IMG/VR virus record: IMGVR_UViG_3300042518_000672
Span: 1-31,270 of that record
DNA: 31,270 nucleotides
Origin: a virus
Strand: one strand, 5' to 3'
Made by a program: the position numbers and the translations under genes
In this document: positions 13,597 through 20,791 of the stretch, piece after piece
How the letters are laid out: the number at the start of each line of letters is the position of its first letter
Position numbering within the stretch: position 1 is the stretch's first letter
The notes under the pieces: model-generated
Databases searched by the model: none
What the model was told of the DNA's origin: nothing
What the model saw: the letters and a program-made list of their open reading frames with translations, nothing else

Positions 13597-13850
13597 CCCA
13601 ATCCAACCCCCGTCCGATGGCGAAAGCGGCGAGTACGCCCAGGACAGGGCCGCGCAAGCGGATATCCACCGAACCGCCGCAGGTTGCGATGTGCCTCCTC
13701 CCCGTGCGTGTCCCGCAGGCGCAACCCGTAACCGGACCGGCTGAGGCGCCGCGTCAAGTCCGGACCATCTCCTCCCCGGTCGCACCCGCGACCGTTTCCC
13801 CGGCGTCGATTCCGATCGGGCTCGGGGCTTTCTATTCGTGGCTGTCGTAG
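13593..13850 (+). CDS. Pro-rich protein of unknown function
   Basis: An 85-residue frame starting with a GTG at 13593 that overlaps the stop of the Cro-like gene. It is Pro-, Ala- and Arg-rich (TPRTGPRKRISTEPPQ, QAQPVTGPAEAPRQ) with no predicted compact domain, and it ends SIPIGLGAFYSWLS. The evidence is mainly its exact fit between two regulators (stop two bases before the CII-like start). Its low complexity leaves open that this stretch is partly non-coding. Confidence 0.5.
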   Translation: MTQSNPRPMAKAASTPRTGPRKRISTEPPQVAMCLLPVRVPQAQPVTGPAEAPRQVRTISSPVAPATVSPASIPIGLGAFYSWLS

Positions 13851-13852
13851 TC

Positions 13853-14158
13853 ATGGCCGCACTGTCCGCTCCCGAACAGATCACGTCACTCCGTCAAGGC
13901 GGAGTCGTGGGCGAGCGGTTGCGGAACGTGAAGGCGGCAGCGGTCGCCGATGCGCTCGGGAAGTCGGATTCGTGGGTGGACAAGGTGCGCAACGGCGAGA
14001 GCGGAATCCTGATCCACGACATCCCGGCGCTTCTCGAGGCCCTCGGGCTGAAGTGCGTGGGGCGGGAGAAGGTCTGCGTCGATCGCGATGTGTACGTCTC
14101 GCTGCGCACGATCGCAGGGGCCGCGCTCGAAGCCCCGAAGAAACTGGAGTGGGAATGA
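13853..14158 (+). CDS. CII-like transcriptional activator
   Basis: A 101-residue protein. Residues about 18-70 (VVGERLRNVKAAAVADALGK, SDSWVDKVRNGESG, DIPALLEALGLKCVG) show a CII-type helix-turn-helix followed by the conserved domain ending with a leucine-rich ALLEALGLK segment. CII activates lysogeny promoters, so it may control integrase or repressor expression. The ATG at 13853 is used, and the upstream GTG at 13838 lies inside the preceding gene. Its end overlaps the next gene as ATGA, after GGAGTGGGA. Confidence 0.75.
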   Translation: MAALSAPEQITSLRQGGVVGERLRNVKAAAVADALGKSDSWVDKVRNGESGILIHDIPALLEALGLKCVGREKVCVDRDVYVSLRTIAGAALEAPKKLEWE

Positions 14159-14349
14159 CACGCGACGAAGCCCTGGAGCAGGCCATTGAGGCGTGCACGG
14201 CACTGATGGCCGTGTCTCGCGAGTACTACGACATCCAGACCGCAGCGGCAGCGATGCACGCGCAGCGGTTGCTCCTGGCGCGACGGTCGCCGGAGCAGAT
14301 CGCGCGGATGGAAGCAGCCGCCGGACTCACGCAATGCCTACCCCGTTGA
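14155..14349 (+). CDS. Small helical protein of unknown function
   Basis: A 64-residue protein, all helix by appearance (MTRDEALEQAIEACTALMAV, then AAAAMHAQRLLLARRSPEQI). Its start overlaps the CII-like stop as ATGA with GGAG upstream, and its end overlaps the helicase start by 16 bases. It is located where helicase-loader or replication accessory proteins often occur, but nothing in the sequence proves this. Confidence 0.62.
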   Translation: MTRDEALEQAIEACTALMAVSREYYDIQTAAAAMHAQRLLLARRSPEQIARMEAAAGLTQCLPR

Positions 14350-15806
14350 ACGCCCCGACCCCGATCCGCCTCGTCATCTCGGCCGAGCAGTCGCTCGTCG
14401 GTGCTCTTCTGCAATCGACCGATGCGCTGCCTACGGTCCGCCAGATCGTGACGGTGGACCTGTTCGAGGATGAAGCCTGCCGGACGATCTACCAGGGCAT
14501 TCTCGACTGTGTCGAGATCGGCGACGAGGTCAACGCGCTGACCGTCTCCGAGCGTCTCGAGAAGGGCGACCGGCTTGAGAAGGCCGGCGGCTGGGTGTAC
14601 CTGATCGAGCTGACCGGCGTCCCGGCCACGAACGTGCTGAGTTACGCGCGGATGGTGGCCGAGAACGGGCAGCGTCGCGGGCTGACCCGCATCGGAGAGC
14701 GGCTGCTTGAGGCGGCAGCGAAGCCGACGACGAAGCCCGTCGAGATCGCCCGCCTGATGACCCAGGCGCTTGCCACGTACACGAAGGGCCCGGCAGAGGA
14801 CAGCGGGCTGCTCCTCGACTACGCCGCACTCCGGGACCGTTACGCGGCGCAGGATTGGGCCGTGAAGGGCGTGATCCCTCAGAACGCGGTCGGCATGTTC
14901 TTCGGGGCGTCCGGCACGTTCAAAAGCTTCATCGCGTTGGACTACGCCCTGCACCGCTGTTACGGGCTCCCGTGGCTCGGCAGGCGCACGGAGAAGGGGA
15001 CGCCGGTCTACGTCGCTGCAGAGGGTGGCGCGGGGCTCTACAAGCGGATCAACGCCTGGCACAAGCAGCGCGGCATGGACCCGACCAAGATGCCGATGCG
15101 GGTCGTGATCCTGCCGCTGCCCATGCTGACCGAGGCAGTCAGGCTGCGCGAGACGATCGAGGCGCTGAAGTTTACGCCGTCCGACATCGTGATCGACACC
15201 ATGTCGCAGACCTTTGTCGGCGAGGAGAACTCCTCGACCGAGGTCGCGAACTACCTCCGGGTGATCGGCACCGAACTCCGCGACCCCTTCGGCGCGACGG
15301 TGCTGGTCGTGCACCACACCGGGCACTCGGCCACCGATCGGCCCAGGGGCAGCAGCGCTCTGATCGCGAATTGCGACTTCCTCTACGGCGTGTTCCGCGA
15401 CGAGGCCGAGCTGCTGGCCACGATGGAGTGTGTGAAGCAGAAGGACGACGACCGGGGCGCACCTGTGTCGTTCGCGCTGCATGTGGTGGACCTCGGCGCA
15501 GACAAGCACGGCGACCCCGTCAGGAGCCTCGTAGCGCGTCACGCAGGCGCGGAGGAGGTCGTCGCACAGGCGAAGCAGCAGAACGGCGCCACGGCGCTCT
15601 CGCGGCTTTTGCAGGCCATCGGCCACGGCGCCATCGAATCCGACGTGCGCGACCGGTTCTATCACGCGATGGGCGACGCCGAGAAGGAAGCCAAGCGGCA
15701 GGCATATGGCCGCGCGTTGAAGCGTGCCGAGGCCCAGGGACTGATCCGCCGTGAGGGCGATCTGATCGAAGTGGCGGTCCGCCAGTACGCGGAAAACAGG
15801 GAGTGA
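14334..15806 (+). CDS. Replicative helicase: DnaB N-domain joined to RepA-like ATPase
   Basis: A 490-residue replication protein. Residues about 15-105 match the DnaB N-terminal domain (AEQSLVGALLQ, LFEDEACRTIYQGI). The C-terminal half (about 180-400) is a RepA-like hexameric ATPase: Walker A GASGTFKS (191-198), AAEGGAGLYKR (228-238), Walker B VIDTMSQTF (286-294) and VVHHTGHS (325-332). It should unwind the phage origin. The iteron array starts directly after its stop codon, which fits an origin next to its helicase. The ATG at 14334 lacks a strong binding site but is the first that keeps the DnaB_N domain intact. Confidence 0.87.
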   Translation: MPTPLNAPTPIRLVISAEQSLVGALLQSTDALPTVRQIVTVDLFEDEACRTIYQGILDCVEIGDEVNALTVSERLEKGDRLEKAGGWVYLIELTGVPATNVLSYARMVAENGQRRGLTRIGERLLEAAAKPTTKPVEIARLMTQALATYTKGPAEDSGLLLDYAALRDRYAAQDWAVKGVIPQNAVGMFFGASGTFKSFIALDYALHRCYGLPWLGRRTEKGTPVYVAAEGGAGLYKRINAWHKQRGMDPTKMPMRVVILPLPMLTEAVRLRETIEALKFTPSDIVIDTMSQTFVGEENSSTEVANYLRVIGTELRDPFGATVLVVHHTGHSATDRPRGSSALIANCDFLYGVFRDEAELLATMECVKQKDDDRGAPVSFALHVVDLGADKHGDPVRSLVARHAGAEEVVAQAKQQNGATALSRLLQAIGHGAIESDVRDRFYHAMGDAEKEAKRQAYGRALKRAEAQGLIRREGDLIEVAVRQYAENRE

Positions 15807-15809
15807 CGA

Positions 15810-15946
15810 GCGTGACATCGACCGTGACATTCAGCGTGACATCCGAGCAAAACAGCGTGACATCGGGCAAGCGTGACACCTCGCGCGCGCATAAGGGAAT
15901 TTGTCACGGTGTCACGGTACACAACAGCGTGACATCGCGTGACATC
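15810..15946. repeat. Iteron array, probable replication origin
   Basis: The unit GCGTGACATC or close variants occurs at 15811-15820, 15823-15830, 15834-15843, 15855-15864, 15871-15880 (GCGTGACACC), 15927-15936 and 15937-15946. Inverted TGTCACG copies lie at 15902-15908 and 15910-15916. Further inverted GTCACG copies lie at 16014-16019 and 16019-16024. Nine copies in about 140 bases, right after the helicase gene and flanking a short AT-rich patch (15891-15903), is the structure of an origin with initiator-binding iterons. A role as a partition or regulatory site is the alternative. Confidence 0.72.
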
Positions 15947-16038
15947 GCTGGGTGTTCCTTCATTGCCAATGGACGCAGCGCCGCGACATGCCGTTGGCGC
16001 CTCGGCGGCGCCCGTCACGTCACGGCTTGGGGTGTGCG

Positions 16039-16287
16039 ATGAACAGCATCACGGCGACCGGACAGCATGGGCGGCGGTTCGTGTGGGTCGGGCTGATTCC
16101 CTGGCAGCGTGCTGACGGCCACGGCACCTACGTCGCGCAATGGCAGGGCACCTGCGCCACGTGCGGCAAGCCGTTCGAGGTGCTGACCCCAGCCGCAGTG
16201 CTGACCGATGGGAAGTCGTCCAGCTCGTTGAGCCTTGCGAACTGCCCGAAGCACCGCCGGGTGAGGCAGGCGAGGGCCGCAGCATGA
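16039..16287 (+). CDS. Small zinc-ribbon-like protein
   Basis: An 82-residue protein with CATCGKPFEV (about 45-54) and, later, ANCPKHRR, giving a CxxC...CxxH set that could bind one zinc ion. The rest is a small beta-rich fold (FVWVGLIPWQRADGHGTYVA). The ATG at 16039 follows the iteron region. The end overlaps the next gene as ATGA. A nucleic-acid or protein-binding role is likely for such a finger, but unknown here. Confidence 0.68.
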   Translation: MNSITATGQHGRRFVWVGLIPWQRADGHGTYVAQWQGTCATCGKPFEVLTPAAVLTDGKSSSSLSLANCPKHRRVRQARAAA

Positions 16288-16451
16288 AAACCGACAAGCC
16301 AGTCCTCCGCCTCCGCTCCGGCCGCTGGGTCTGCCGCGGCAAGGGGCACCAGGGCAAAGGCAAGACGCCGGCATCTGCCTTCCGCACGTGGCAGGCGAAT
16401 CGGATGTACGCGGCTTCGAGGGCGAGGATTGCGGGGAGGGTGAGCGCATGA
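16284..16451 (+). CDS. Small basic protein
   Basis: A 55-residue, strongly basic protein (MKTDKPVLRLRSGRWVCRGK, then GHQGKGKTPASAFRTWQANR). Both ends overlap neighbouring genes by four bases. The charge suggests nucleic acid binding. It has no recognised family. Confidence 0.62.
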   Translation: MKTDKPVLRLRSGRWVCRGKGHQGKGKTPASAFRTWQANRMYAASRARIAGRVSA

Positions 16452-16711
16452 CCACCGCACTCCGCGCGCGCGTCTTTCCCGACCTCGACGACCGCATTCA
16501 CTGCGCGACCTGCCGAAACCTTGCAGACCGCGTCTGCTCGGCCTGGCGCGAGGTCGGTGCAACGCGCGGCTACATGCCGATCGATGACCTGCCGCGCAGG
16601 TGCCTGGGCTATCGGCCGGGGCGAGAGGAAGAGGACCAGCGAAGCGGGGCGCAAAGATGGCCGACGCTGGATCGAGTGATCGAGGAACAACCGAGGAGGG
16701 CGGGGCGATGA
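16448..16711 (+). CDS. Cys-containing small phage protein
   Basis: An 87-residue protein with IHCATCRNLADRVCSAWREV (about 17-36) and a later PRRCLGYRPG. The four cysteines in CxxC...C...C spacing suggest a zinc or metal site, as in a family of short phage proteins I have seen with the pattern C-x2-C-x6-C and a C-terminal cysteine. The C-terminal quarter is charged and probably disordered. It overlaps both neighbours by four bases. Confidence 0.66.
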   Translation: MTTALRARVFPDLDDRIHCATCRNLADRVCSAWREVGATRGYMPIDDLPRRCLGYRPGREEEDQRSGAQRWPTLDRVIEEQPRRAGR

Positions 16712-16857
16712 ATCTGCTATTGGGCGCAGGCGAGGTCGTGCTGTGGTGCATGGCCGTCGTCATCGGGCTGGCAGTGGTCGCGGTCGGTGCGCTGCACGCG
16801 TGGGACAAGTGGACCGGCTGGCAGTGGTCGCAGCGGATGAAGCGGAGGGGGCTATGA
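16708..16857 (+). CDS. Very small membrane protein
   Basis: A 49-residue protein with a hydrophobic helix at about 10-33 (VVLWCMAVVIGLAVVAVGAL) and a basic Trp-containing tail (WSQRMKRRGL). A purine-rich GAGGAGGGCGGGG stretch precedes the ATG, and both ends overlap neighbours as ATGA. Function unknown. Confidence 0.66.
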   Translation: MNLLLGAGEVVLWCMAVVIGLAVVAVGALHAWDKWTGWQWSQRMKRRGL

Positions 16858-17444
16858 GACTCGGCCCGCAGTTCCAGCGAGCGGACGCCAGCCGCACAAC
16901 GCACACGCTCGGCTACATCCAGCTGGCGCCTCGATCCGCAATGGCCCGTGCCGATGCCGACCGACCCGCACCGGGCGCCGAAGAACGCGCTGTCGGCATG
17001 GCCGACGCAGAGGGGGAAGCGATGAGCGCAAGCGCAGACGGCAACCTCGCCAAGCTGCGGGCGTTGTGCGAGGTCGGCGAGCCGATCACGGTCGCGGACT
17101 TGGCGAGGCGGATGCGCGCCGACTACGAGTCGGTCCGTGCCTCCGTGCGGCGGATGGAGCTGGTCGGGCTGGTGGTCTCGACGACGCCTGACCGTCGCCC
17201 AGGCAGGCCGGCTGCGTTCGTGCCGACCGATGCGGGATGGGCTGCGGTTGCTCTCGGTGAGCCGATCTCGCTGCCGCGTCAGGACACGATCGCGCACCGA
17301 GAGGCGGCGGAGCAGAAGACGCAGGCCGACTGGCAACCGCTGCACCAGGCGCTGCGCATGGGGCGTGCTCCGGGAAAGGTCGCTGGCCGTCTTGTGCACT
17401 TTGCGATTGACCGCGAGCCGAACGACTGGAGGTGGCAGGCATGA
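16854..17444 (+). CDS. Winged-helix DNA-binding protein
   Basis: A 196-residue protein from the ATG at 16854. Residues about 60-125 (LAKLRALCEVGEPITVADLA, RRMRADYESVRASVRRMELV, GLVVSTTPDRRPGRPAAFVP) form a MarR/replication-type winged helix with a basic wing. The C-terminal part (about 145-196) is a separate helical segment. Since the first 55 residues look unstructured, an internal ATG (MSASADGNL) could be the real start. It may regulate the right operon or act in replication. Confidence 0.68.
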   Translation: MRLGPQFQRADASRTTHTLGYIQLAPRSAMARADADRPAPGAEERAVGMADAEGEAMSASADGNLAKLRALCEVGEPITVADLARRMRADYESVRASVRRMELVGLVVSTTPDRRPGRPAAFVPTDAGWAAVALGEPISLPRQDTIAHREAAEQKTQADWQPLHQALRMGRAPGKVAGRLVHFAIDREPNDWRWQA

Positions 17445-17644
17445 TGGACCGACCCTTCGTCAACACGCCAACCGCCGTCCGGCTGCGCGAGATGCACAAC
17501 CGCGGGATGACATGGCGCGAGATCGGTGCGGTGCTCGGCTACCACTACACGACGGCCTACCACTGCGCGGTCGGTCGGGACAAGGCAGGGCCGGCGCTTG
17601 TGCGCGATGTCGCGCAGATGCACCAAAGCATGGAGGCGGTATGA
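17441..17644 (+). CDS. Small helix-turn-helix protein
   Basis: A 67-residue protein with a resolvase- or sigma-like helix-turn-helix (VRLREMHNRGMTWREIGAVL then GYHYTTAYHCAVGRD, about 13-50). GGAGGTGGCAGG precedes the ATG at 17441, and the start overlaps the previous stop as ATGA. It probably binds DNA; its target is unknown. Confidence 0.68.
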   Translation: MMDRPFVNTPTAVRLREMHNRGMTWREIGAVLGYHYTTAYHCAVGRDKAGPALVRDVAQMHQSMEAV

Positions 17645-18033
17645 GTGCGATGCAGCGACTGAAAGGGCAGAGGGGCGAACGCGAATTGTTCGACCTGCTG
17701 TCGAAAGAACTGGGCACCTGCGTGCGCCGCAACGTGGACCAAGCGCGAGCAGGTGGGGCGGATGGAATTGAGGTGCCCGGCTGGAGCATTGAAGTCAAGC
17801 GGCACGAAACGGGGTTCCGGTCGGAGTGGTGGAAGCAGGCATGCGAGCAGGCAGGGGCAGACCTGTGGCCTGCACTGGCATATCGCGCGTCTCGTCAACC
17901 GTGGCGCGTGCGGCTTCCATTGATTGCCGTACAGCCCAAGTTTGTTGTGCCGTGGCCCGTGCCGTGGATCGAGTGCGATCTCTCGACCTTTGCGTTCATC
18001 GTTCGGGAATCAATCCAGACGCCGTCCGCATGA
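17641..18033 (+). CDS. PD-(D/E)XK nuclease, Holliday-junction-resolvase-like
   Basis: A 130-residue nuclease-fold protein. QRGERELFDLLSKELG (about 10-25), VRRNVDQARAGGADGIEVPG (28-47) and WSIEVKRH (48-55) give the catalytic set E13, D41, E51 and K53 of archaeal-Hjc/YraN-like resolvases. It would resolve branched DNA before packaging, a job done by RusA or endonuclease VII in other phages. It is positioned next to the antiterminator candidate, where lambdoid phages also keep a resolvase. It overlaps both neighbours by four bases. Confidence 0.8.
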   Translation: MSAMQRLKGQRGERELFDLLSKELGTCVRRNVDQARAGGADGIEVPGWSIEVKRHETGFRSEWWKQACEQAGADLWPALAYRASRQPWRVRLPLIAVQPKFVVPWPVPWIECDLSTFAFIVRESIQTPSA

Positions 18034-18431
18034 CCCTACACGACCGCATCGAAAATTGGCGCAGGTGGGTGCTCGCAGGCGGCTATCCCTACGGGCAGGC
18101 AATGAGCCTGGAGGGCGATTACCGATCCCCGCAGCATTGGCACCCGGAAGGGCCTAGGGCGCCGGAGGTATGGCGGGCGGATGCGGAGCTACTGGAACGG
18201 GCGTGGCGGACGGTTAGGCCGTTGGAGTCGCGCGCCATCGTGCGCTTGCATCACATCTTCCGGTTGCCGGAGTGGACGATCAGGCGACGCGTGCGGACGG
18301 TGTACGGGCATGCGATCGGGAAGGAGCAGTTGCTGGAGGAGATTGCAAAAGCTGAGATTTTGTTCAGCGTAGCAATTGACACGGCACAATCGGGGGCGTA
18401 TAAGGCAGTTACGCATACCGCTTGCGCTTAG
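18030..18431 (+). CDS. Antiterminator Q-like late regulator (candidate)
   Basis: A 133-residue protein with LHDRIENWRRWVLAGG, YRSPQHWHPEGPRAPEVWRA, and a C-terminal helical region with a helix-turn-helix-like part (RAIVRLHHIFRLPEWTIRRR then VRTVYGHAIGKEQLLEEI). This organisation resembles the Q-like proteins of Burkholderia-type phages. The position is telling: it is the last gene of the right operon, a strong promoter lies within its 3' end, and a terminator stands before the terminase genes, as for lambda Q. Function is inferred from resemblance and context. Confidence 0.68.
   Translation: MTLHDRIENWRRWVLAGGYPYGQAMSLEGDYRSPQHWHPEGPRAPEVWRADAELLERAWRTVRPLESRAIVRLHHIFRLPEWTIRRRVRTVYGHAIGKEQLLEEIAKAEILFSVAIDTAQSGAYKAVTHTACA
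18376..18404 (+). promoter_or_regulatory. Late promoter, near-consensus sigma-70
   Basis: TTGACA (18376-18381), a 17-base spacer and TATAAG (18399-18404) match the sigma-70 consensus in 11 of 12 positions. It is the best promoter I found in the window. Transcription would begin near 18411, giving a leader of about 90 bases ending at the terminator at 18473-18502. The layout is that of lambda pR'. Confidence 0.78.
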
Positions 18432-18434
18432 TCT

Positions 18435-18450
18435 GCCCCTAGGGAGGGGC
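18435..18450 (+). other. Hairpin in the late leader
   Basis: GCCCCT (18435-18440), loop AGGG and AGGGGC (18445-18450) form a perfect hairpin in the leader RNA of the late promoter, without a following T tract. It could be a pausing or antitermination element; this is inference from position. Confidence 0.4.
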
Positions 18451-18472
18451 GGGCTTGCTCGGAAAAAACAGA

Positions 18473-18502
18473 AGCCTCGATCAGAAATGGTCGGGGCTTT
18501 TT
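18473..18502 (+). terminator. Leader terminator before the late genes (tR'-like)
   Basis: AGCCTCGA (18473-18480) pairs with TCGGGGCT (18491-18498), with one T-G pair, around a 10-base loop, followed by a T run to 18502. It sits about 60 bases after the probable late start site and just before the first late gene. Late expression therefore needs readthrough or antitermination here. Confidence 0.78.
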
Positions 18503-18519
18503 GCATTGGAGAATCGTGC

Positions 18520-18711
18520 TTGGCCCTTGCTGACCTTTTGACTGCTGCTAACGATGCCGAAGCCTTGCAATTGAGGATTGAGCAACTGGTGGCGCTTGAG
18601 GCGGACTTGCGGGTTAAGTTGCAAGCGGCGCGGCGAGAGATGAACGAGAAGCAGGCGTTGCTTGTAGATGCGACTGCGGCAATTAAGGTTGCGGCGGGTA
18701 AGCTGGCATGA
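18520..18711 (+). CDS. Small coiled-coil protein before the terminase genes
   Basis: A 63-residue helical protein starting with TTG at 18520 and GGAGA seven bases upstream. It is one coiled coil (LLTAANDAEALQLRIEQLVA then LEADLRVKLQAARREMNEKQ). The longer frame to 18376 would run through the promoter and terminator and is rejected. As the first late gene it may be a packaging or structural accessory, but the sequence gives no proof. Confidence 0.65.
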   Translation: MALADLLTAANDAEALQLRIEQLVALEADLRVKLQAARREMNEKQALLVDATAAIKVAAGKLA

Positions 18712-18741
18712 TTCTTGGCCAGATAAACATTCGTAGAGATC

Positions 18742-19017
18742 ATGGCTAGAGGCGGAAAGCGAGAGGGGGCAGGCAGGCCGAAAGGGTCGCCGAACAAGGA
18801 TGCGGCGCTTGCTCGCGAGGCCATTGCACGGTTTGTCGACACGAATAGCGGCATGCTTCAAGAGTGGTTAGACGAGATCAAGGACGAGCACGGCGCCCTG
18901 GCTGCGTTTAAGTGCGTCACAGACTTGATCGAGTACCACGTGCCCAAGCTAGCCCGCACCGAGACTAGCGGGCCGGATGGCGGGCCGCAGAGGCATTCGA
19001 TTAGTTGGGAGAAGTAA
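18742..19017 (+). CDS. terS: Terminase small subunit
   Basis: A 91-residue protein. The N-terminal basic KREGAGRPKGSPNKDAALAR (about 6-25) is the AT-hook-like signature seen in small terminase subunits of many phages, followed by a short helical domain (LQEWLDEIKDEHGALAAFKC, DLIEYHVPKLAR). It recognises the packaging site and stimulates the large subunit, encoded next with a 41-base overlap. Confidence 0.82.
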   Translation: MARGGKREGAGRPKGSPNKDAALAREAIARFVDTNSGMLQEWLDEIKDEHGALAAFKCVTDLIEYHVPKLARTETSGPDGGPQRHSISWEK

Positions 19018-20344
19018 GGTAGCCAGCATCGTCATTCCGTACAAGCCGCGGGATGTGTTCCAGCCGTTTCACGACCGTAAAGAGCGGTGGGCTTGCATCG
19101 TTGCTCACAGACGGGCAGGCAAGACGGTTGCGACGATCAACGACCTGATTCGCAGGGCGATCGTTGACGGCAAGGAACACGGTAGATACGCCTACCTTGC
19201 GCCCTTCTACAGTCAAGCAAAGGCGGTAGCCTGGGACTACCTGCTTCGCTTCTCCGCGCCTATACGGACGTGGGAGAGCCACACCGAACTGTGCATCGAG
19301 CTAATCAACGGTGCGCGCATCAGGCTGTACGGTGCAGACAACCCGGATGCACTGCGCGGCCTGTACCTTGACGGCGTGGTGATGGACGAGGTGGCCGACA
19401 TGCGGCCGAGAGTGTGGGGCGAGATCATCCGGCCTCTGCTGACAGACCGCATGGGATGGGCGACATTCATCGGGACGCCGAAGGGCAAGAACGAGTTCTG
19501 GCGAGTGTGGCAACAGGCGAAGGCCGAACCGAACTGGCTGCCCGTCATGCTGCGCGCCAGTGAGACCGGCATCGTAGACGCTGGCGAGCTTGCAGAAGCC
19601 GCCAAGCAGATGAGCGAAGACCAGTACGAGCAGGAGTTCGAATGCTCGTTTGAGGCCGCTTTGCTGGGCGCGTACTACGGCCGTGAACTGGTGGCGCTGG
19701 AGAAGGCGGGGCGTATCGTGCCTGACCTGTATGACCCGTCTTTGCCTGTCTATACGGCATGGGACCTAGGCTACCGGGACGACACGGCTATCTGGTGGTT
19801 TCAGGTGCTGCGCGGCGAGGTTCGCGTGATCGACTTTCACGCCTCGTCGGGTGGATCGATTGAGTTCTACGCAACGGTCATCAAGTCTCGACCGTACAAG
19901 TATCGCGGGCACTGGTTGCCTCACGATGCCAAGGCCAAGACGCTTGCCAGTGGTGGACGATCGATCATCGAGCAGCTTGCCGAGCATCTTGACTTCAAGA
20001 CGTTGGCAATCGTGCCTGACTTATCGATCCAAGACGGCATCCAGGCCGCGCGGATGATGCTGCCGCACACTTGGTTCGACGCCAAGACGGAGCCGGAAGG
20101 CATCGAAGCCCTGCGCCAGTATCAGCGCGAGTGGGACGAGGACAAAAAGGCATTCCGCGAGCGTCCACGCCACGACTGGACGAGCCACCCCGCAGACGCA
20201 TTCCGCATGATGGCGATTGCGTACCGCGAGGAAGTGGTGACTAAGCAAGAGCCGCTGCCTATACGCGGCATCACCGTAGGCATTCCCACCGTCTCGCTGG
20301 ATGAGATGTGGAAGACCGCGCCGAAACAATCACGGAGAATCTAA
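18977..20344 (+). CDS. terL: Terminase large subunit
   Basis: A 455-residue packaging motor and nuclease. Walker A is AHRRAGKT (43-50) and Walker B is GVVMDE (133-138). The C-terminal RNase H-like nuclease shows TAWDLGYRDDTAIWWF and, near the end, WTSHPADAFRMMAIAY. It cuts concatemers and drives DNA into the procapsid through the portal. The ATG at 18977 inside the small subunit gene is used because no other ATG, GTG or TTG precedes the conserved KPRDVFQPFH start. It lacks a strong ribosome binding site, so coupling with the small subunit is likely. Its stop overlaps the next gene (TAATG). Confidence 0.93.
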   Translation: MAGRRGIRLVGRSKVASIVIPYKPRDVFQPFHDRKERWACIVAHRRAGKTVATINDLIRRAIVDGKEHGRYAYLAPFYSQAKAVAWDYLLRFSAPIRTWESHTELCIELINGARIRLYGADNPDALRGLYLDGVVMDEVADMRPRVWGEIIRPLLTDRMGWATFIGTPKGKNEFWRVWQQAKAEPNWLPVMLRASETGIVDAGELAEAAKQMSEDQYEQEFECSFEAALLGAYYGRELVALEKAGRIVPDLYDPSLPVYTAWDLGYRDDTAIWWFQVLRGEVRVIDFHASSGGSIEFYATVIKSRPYKYRGHWLPHDAKAKTLASGGRSIIEQLAEHLDFKTLAIVPDLSIQDGIQAARMMLPHTWFDAKTEPEGIEALRQYQREWDEDKKAFRERPRHDWTSHPADAFRMMAIAYREEVVTKQEPLPIRGITVGIPTVSLDEMWKTAPKQSRRI

Positions 20345-20790
20345 TGTCTGGTTATGTGGTGCTGGCAGTACAGGACGAAGACAACACGTCAACAGCCGCG
20401 CCTCGTGCTGTGCGAAACGCTGGCGGGGCCGCATTTGCTTACGCGGCCACCCTTAACGCTGGCGAAGATCAATCGCGCGATGTGCAAGTTGTTTCCCCGG
20501 AATGGAATTATTCCGTCATCAACGCAACGGGGGCGACAACCGTTCGATCGGTTGCCACCAATGGCGGCGTTACATATGGCGGGTACAAAATTCTCGGCAA
20601 CGCTGGCGTGCTTACAATGACGATTTATGACAACACTGCTGCGTCTGGACAATTGCTTGAGCCGTCCGGTATTTCAGTGGCTGCGGCATCGGAAAAACTT
20701 TATGCGACAGGCGTTCGATGTCAAACCGGAGTCACTGTTAATTTGAGTGGCGACCCGACTGATGGCCTAATTTTGATTTTGTGGAAGTAA
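20344..20790 (+). CDS. Beta-rich protein of the tailspike-like module
   Basis: A 148-residue protein with alternating Val, Thr and Gly (QVVSPEWNYSVINATGATTV, GVTYGGYKILGNAGVLTMTI, SGISVAAASEKLYATGVRCQ), so mostly beta strand. The start at 20344 overlaps the terminase stop (TAATG) with GGAG six bases upstream. With this gene the base composition and codon use become visibly more AT-rich. It has no recognised family; it could be an adaptor, chaperone or small head/tail protein serving the next two genes. Confidence 0.65.
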   Translation: MSGYVVLAVQDEDNTSTAAPRAVRNAGGAAFAYAATLNAGEDQSRDVQVVSPEWNYSVINATGATTVRSVATNGGVTYGGYKILGNAGVLTMTIYDNTAASGQLLEPSGISVAAASEKLYATGVRCQTGVTVNLSGDPTDGLILILWK

Positions 20791-20791
20791 C

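Noticed and set aside
14226-15830. 534-codon open frame antisense to the helicase
   Set aside because: It is an antisense shadow with no motifs; the helicase frame on the plus strand has Walker A and B motifs.
15803-16042. 79-codon frame starting at the helicase stop (GTGA)
   Set aside because: Its repeated V-T-S residues are simply the translation of the GCGTGACAT iterons, and the GTGA overlap is produced by the same repeat sequence. A real gene is possible but less likely than a non-coding origin.
18435-18450. Hairpin GCCCCT-AGGG-AGGGGC as a terminator
   Set aside because: No T run follows it in either direction; only the 18473-18502 hairpin qualifies.
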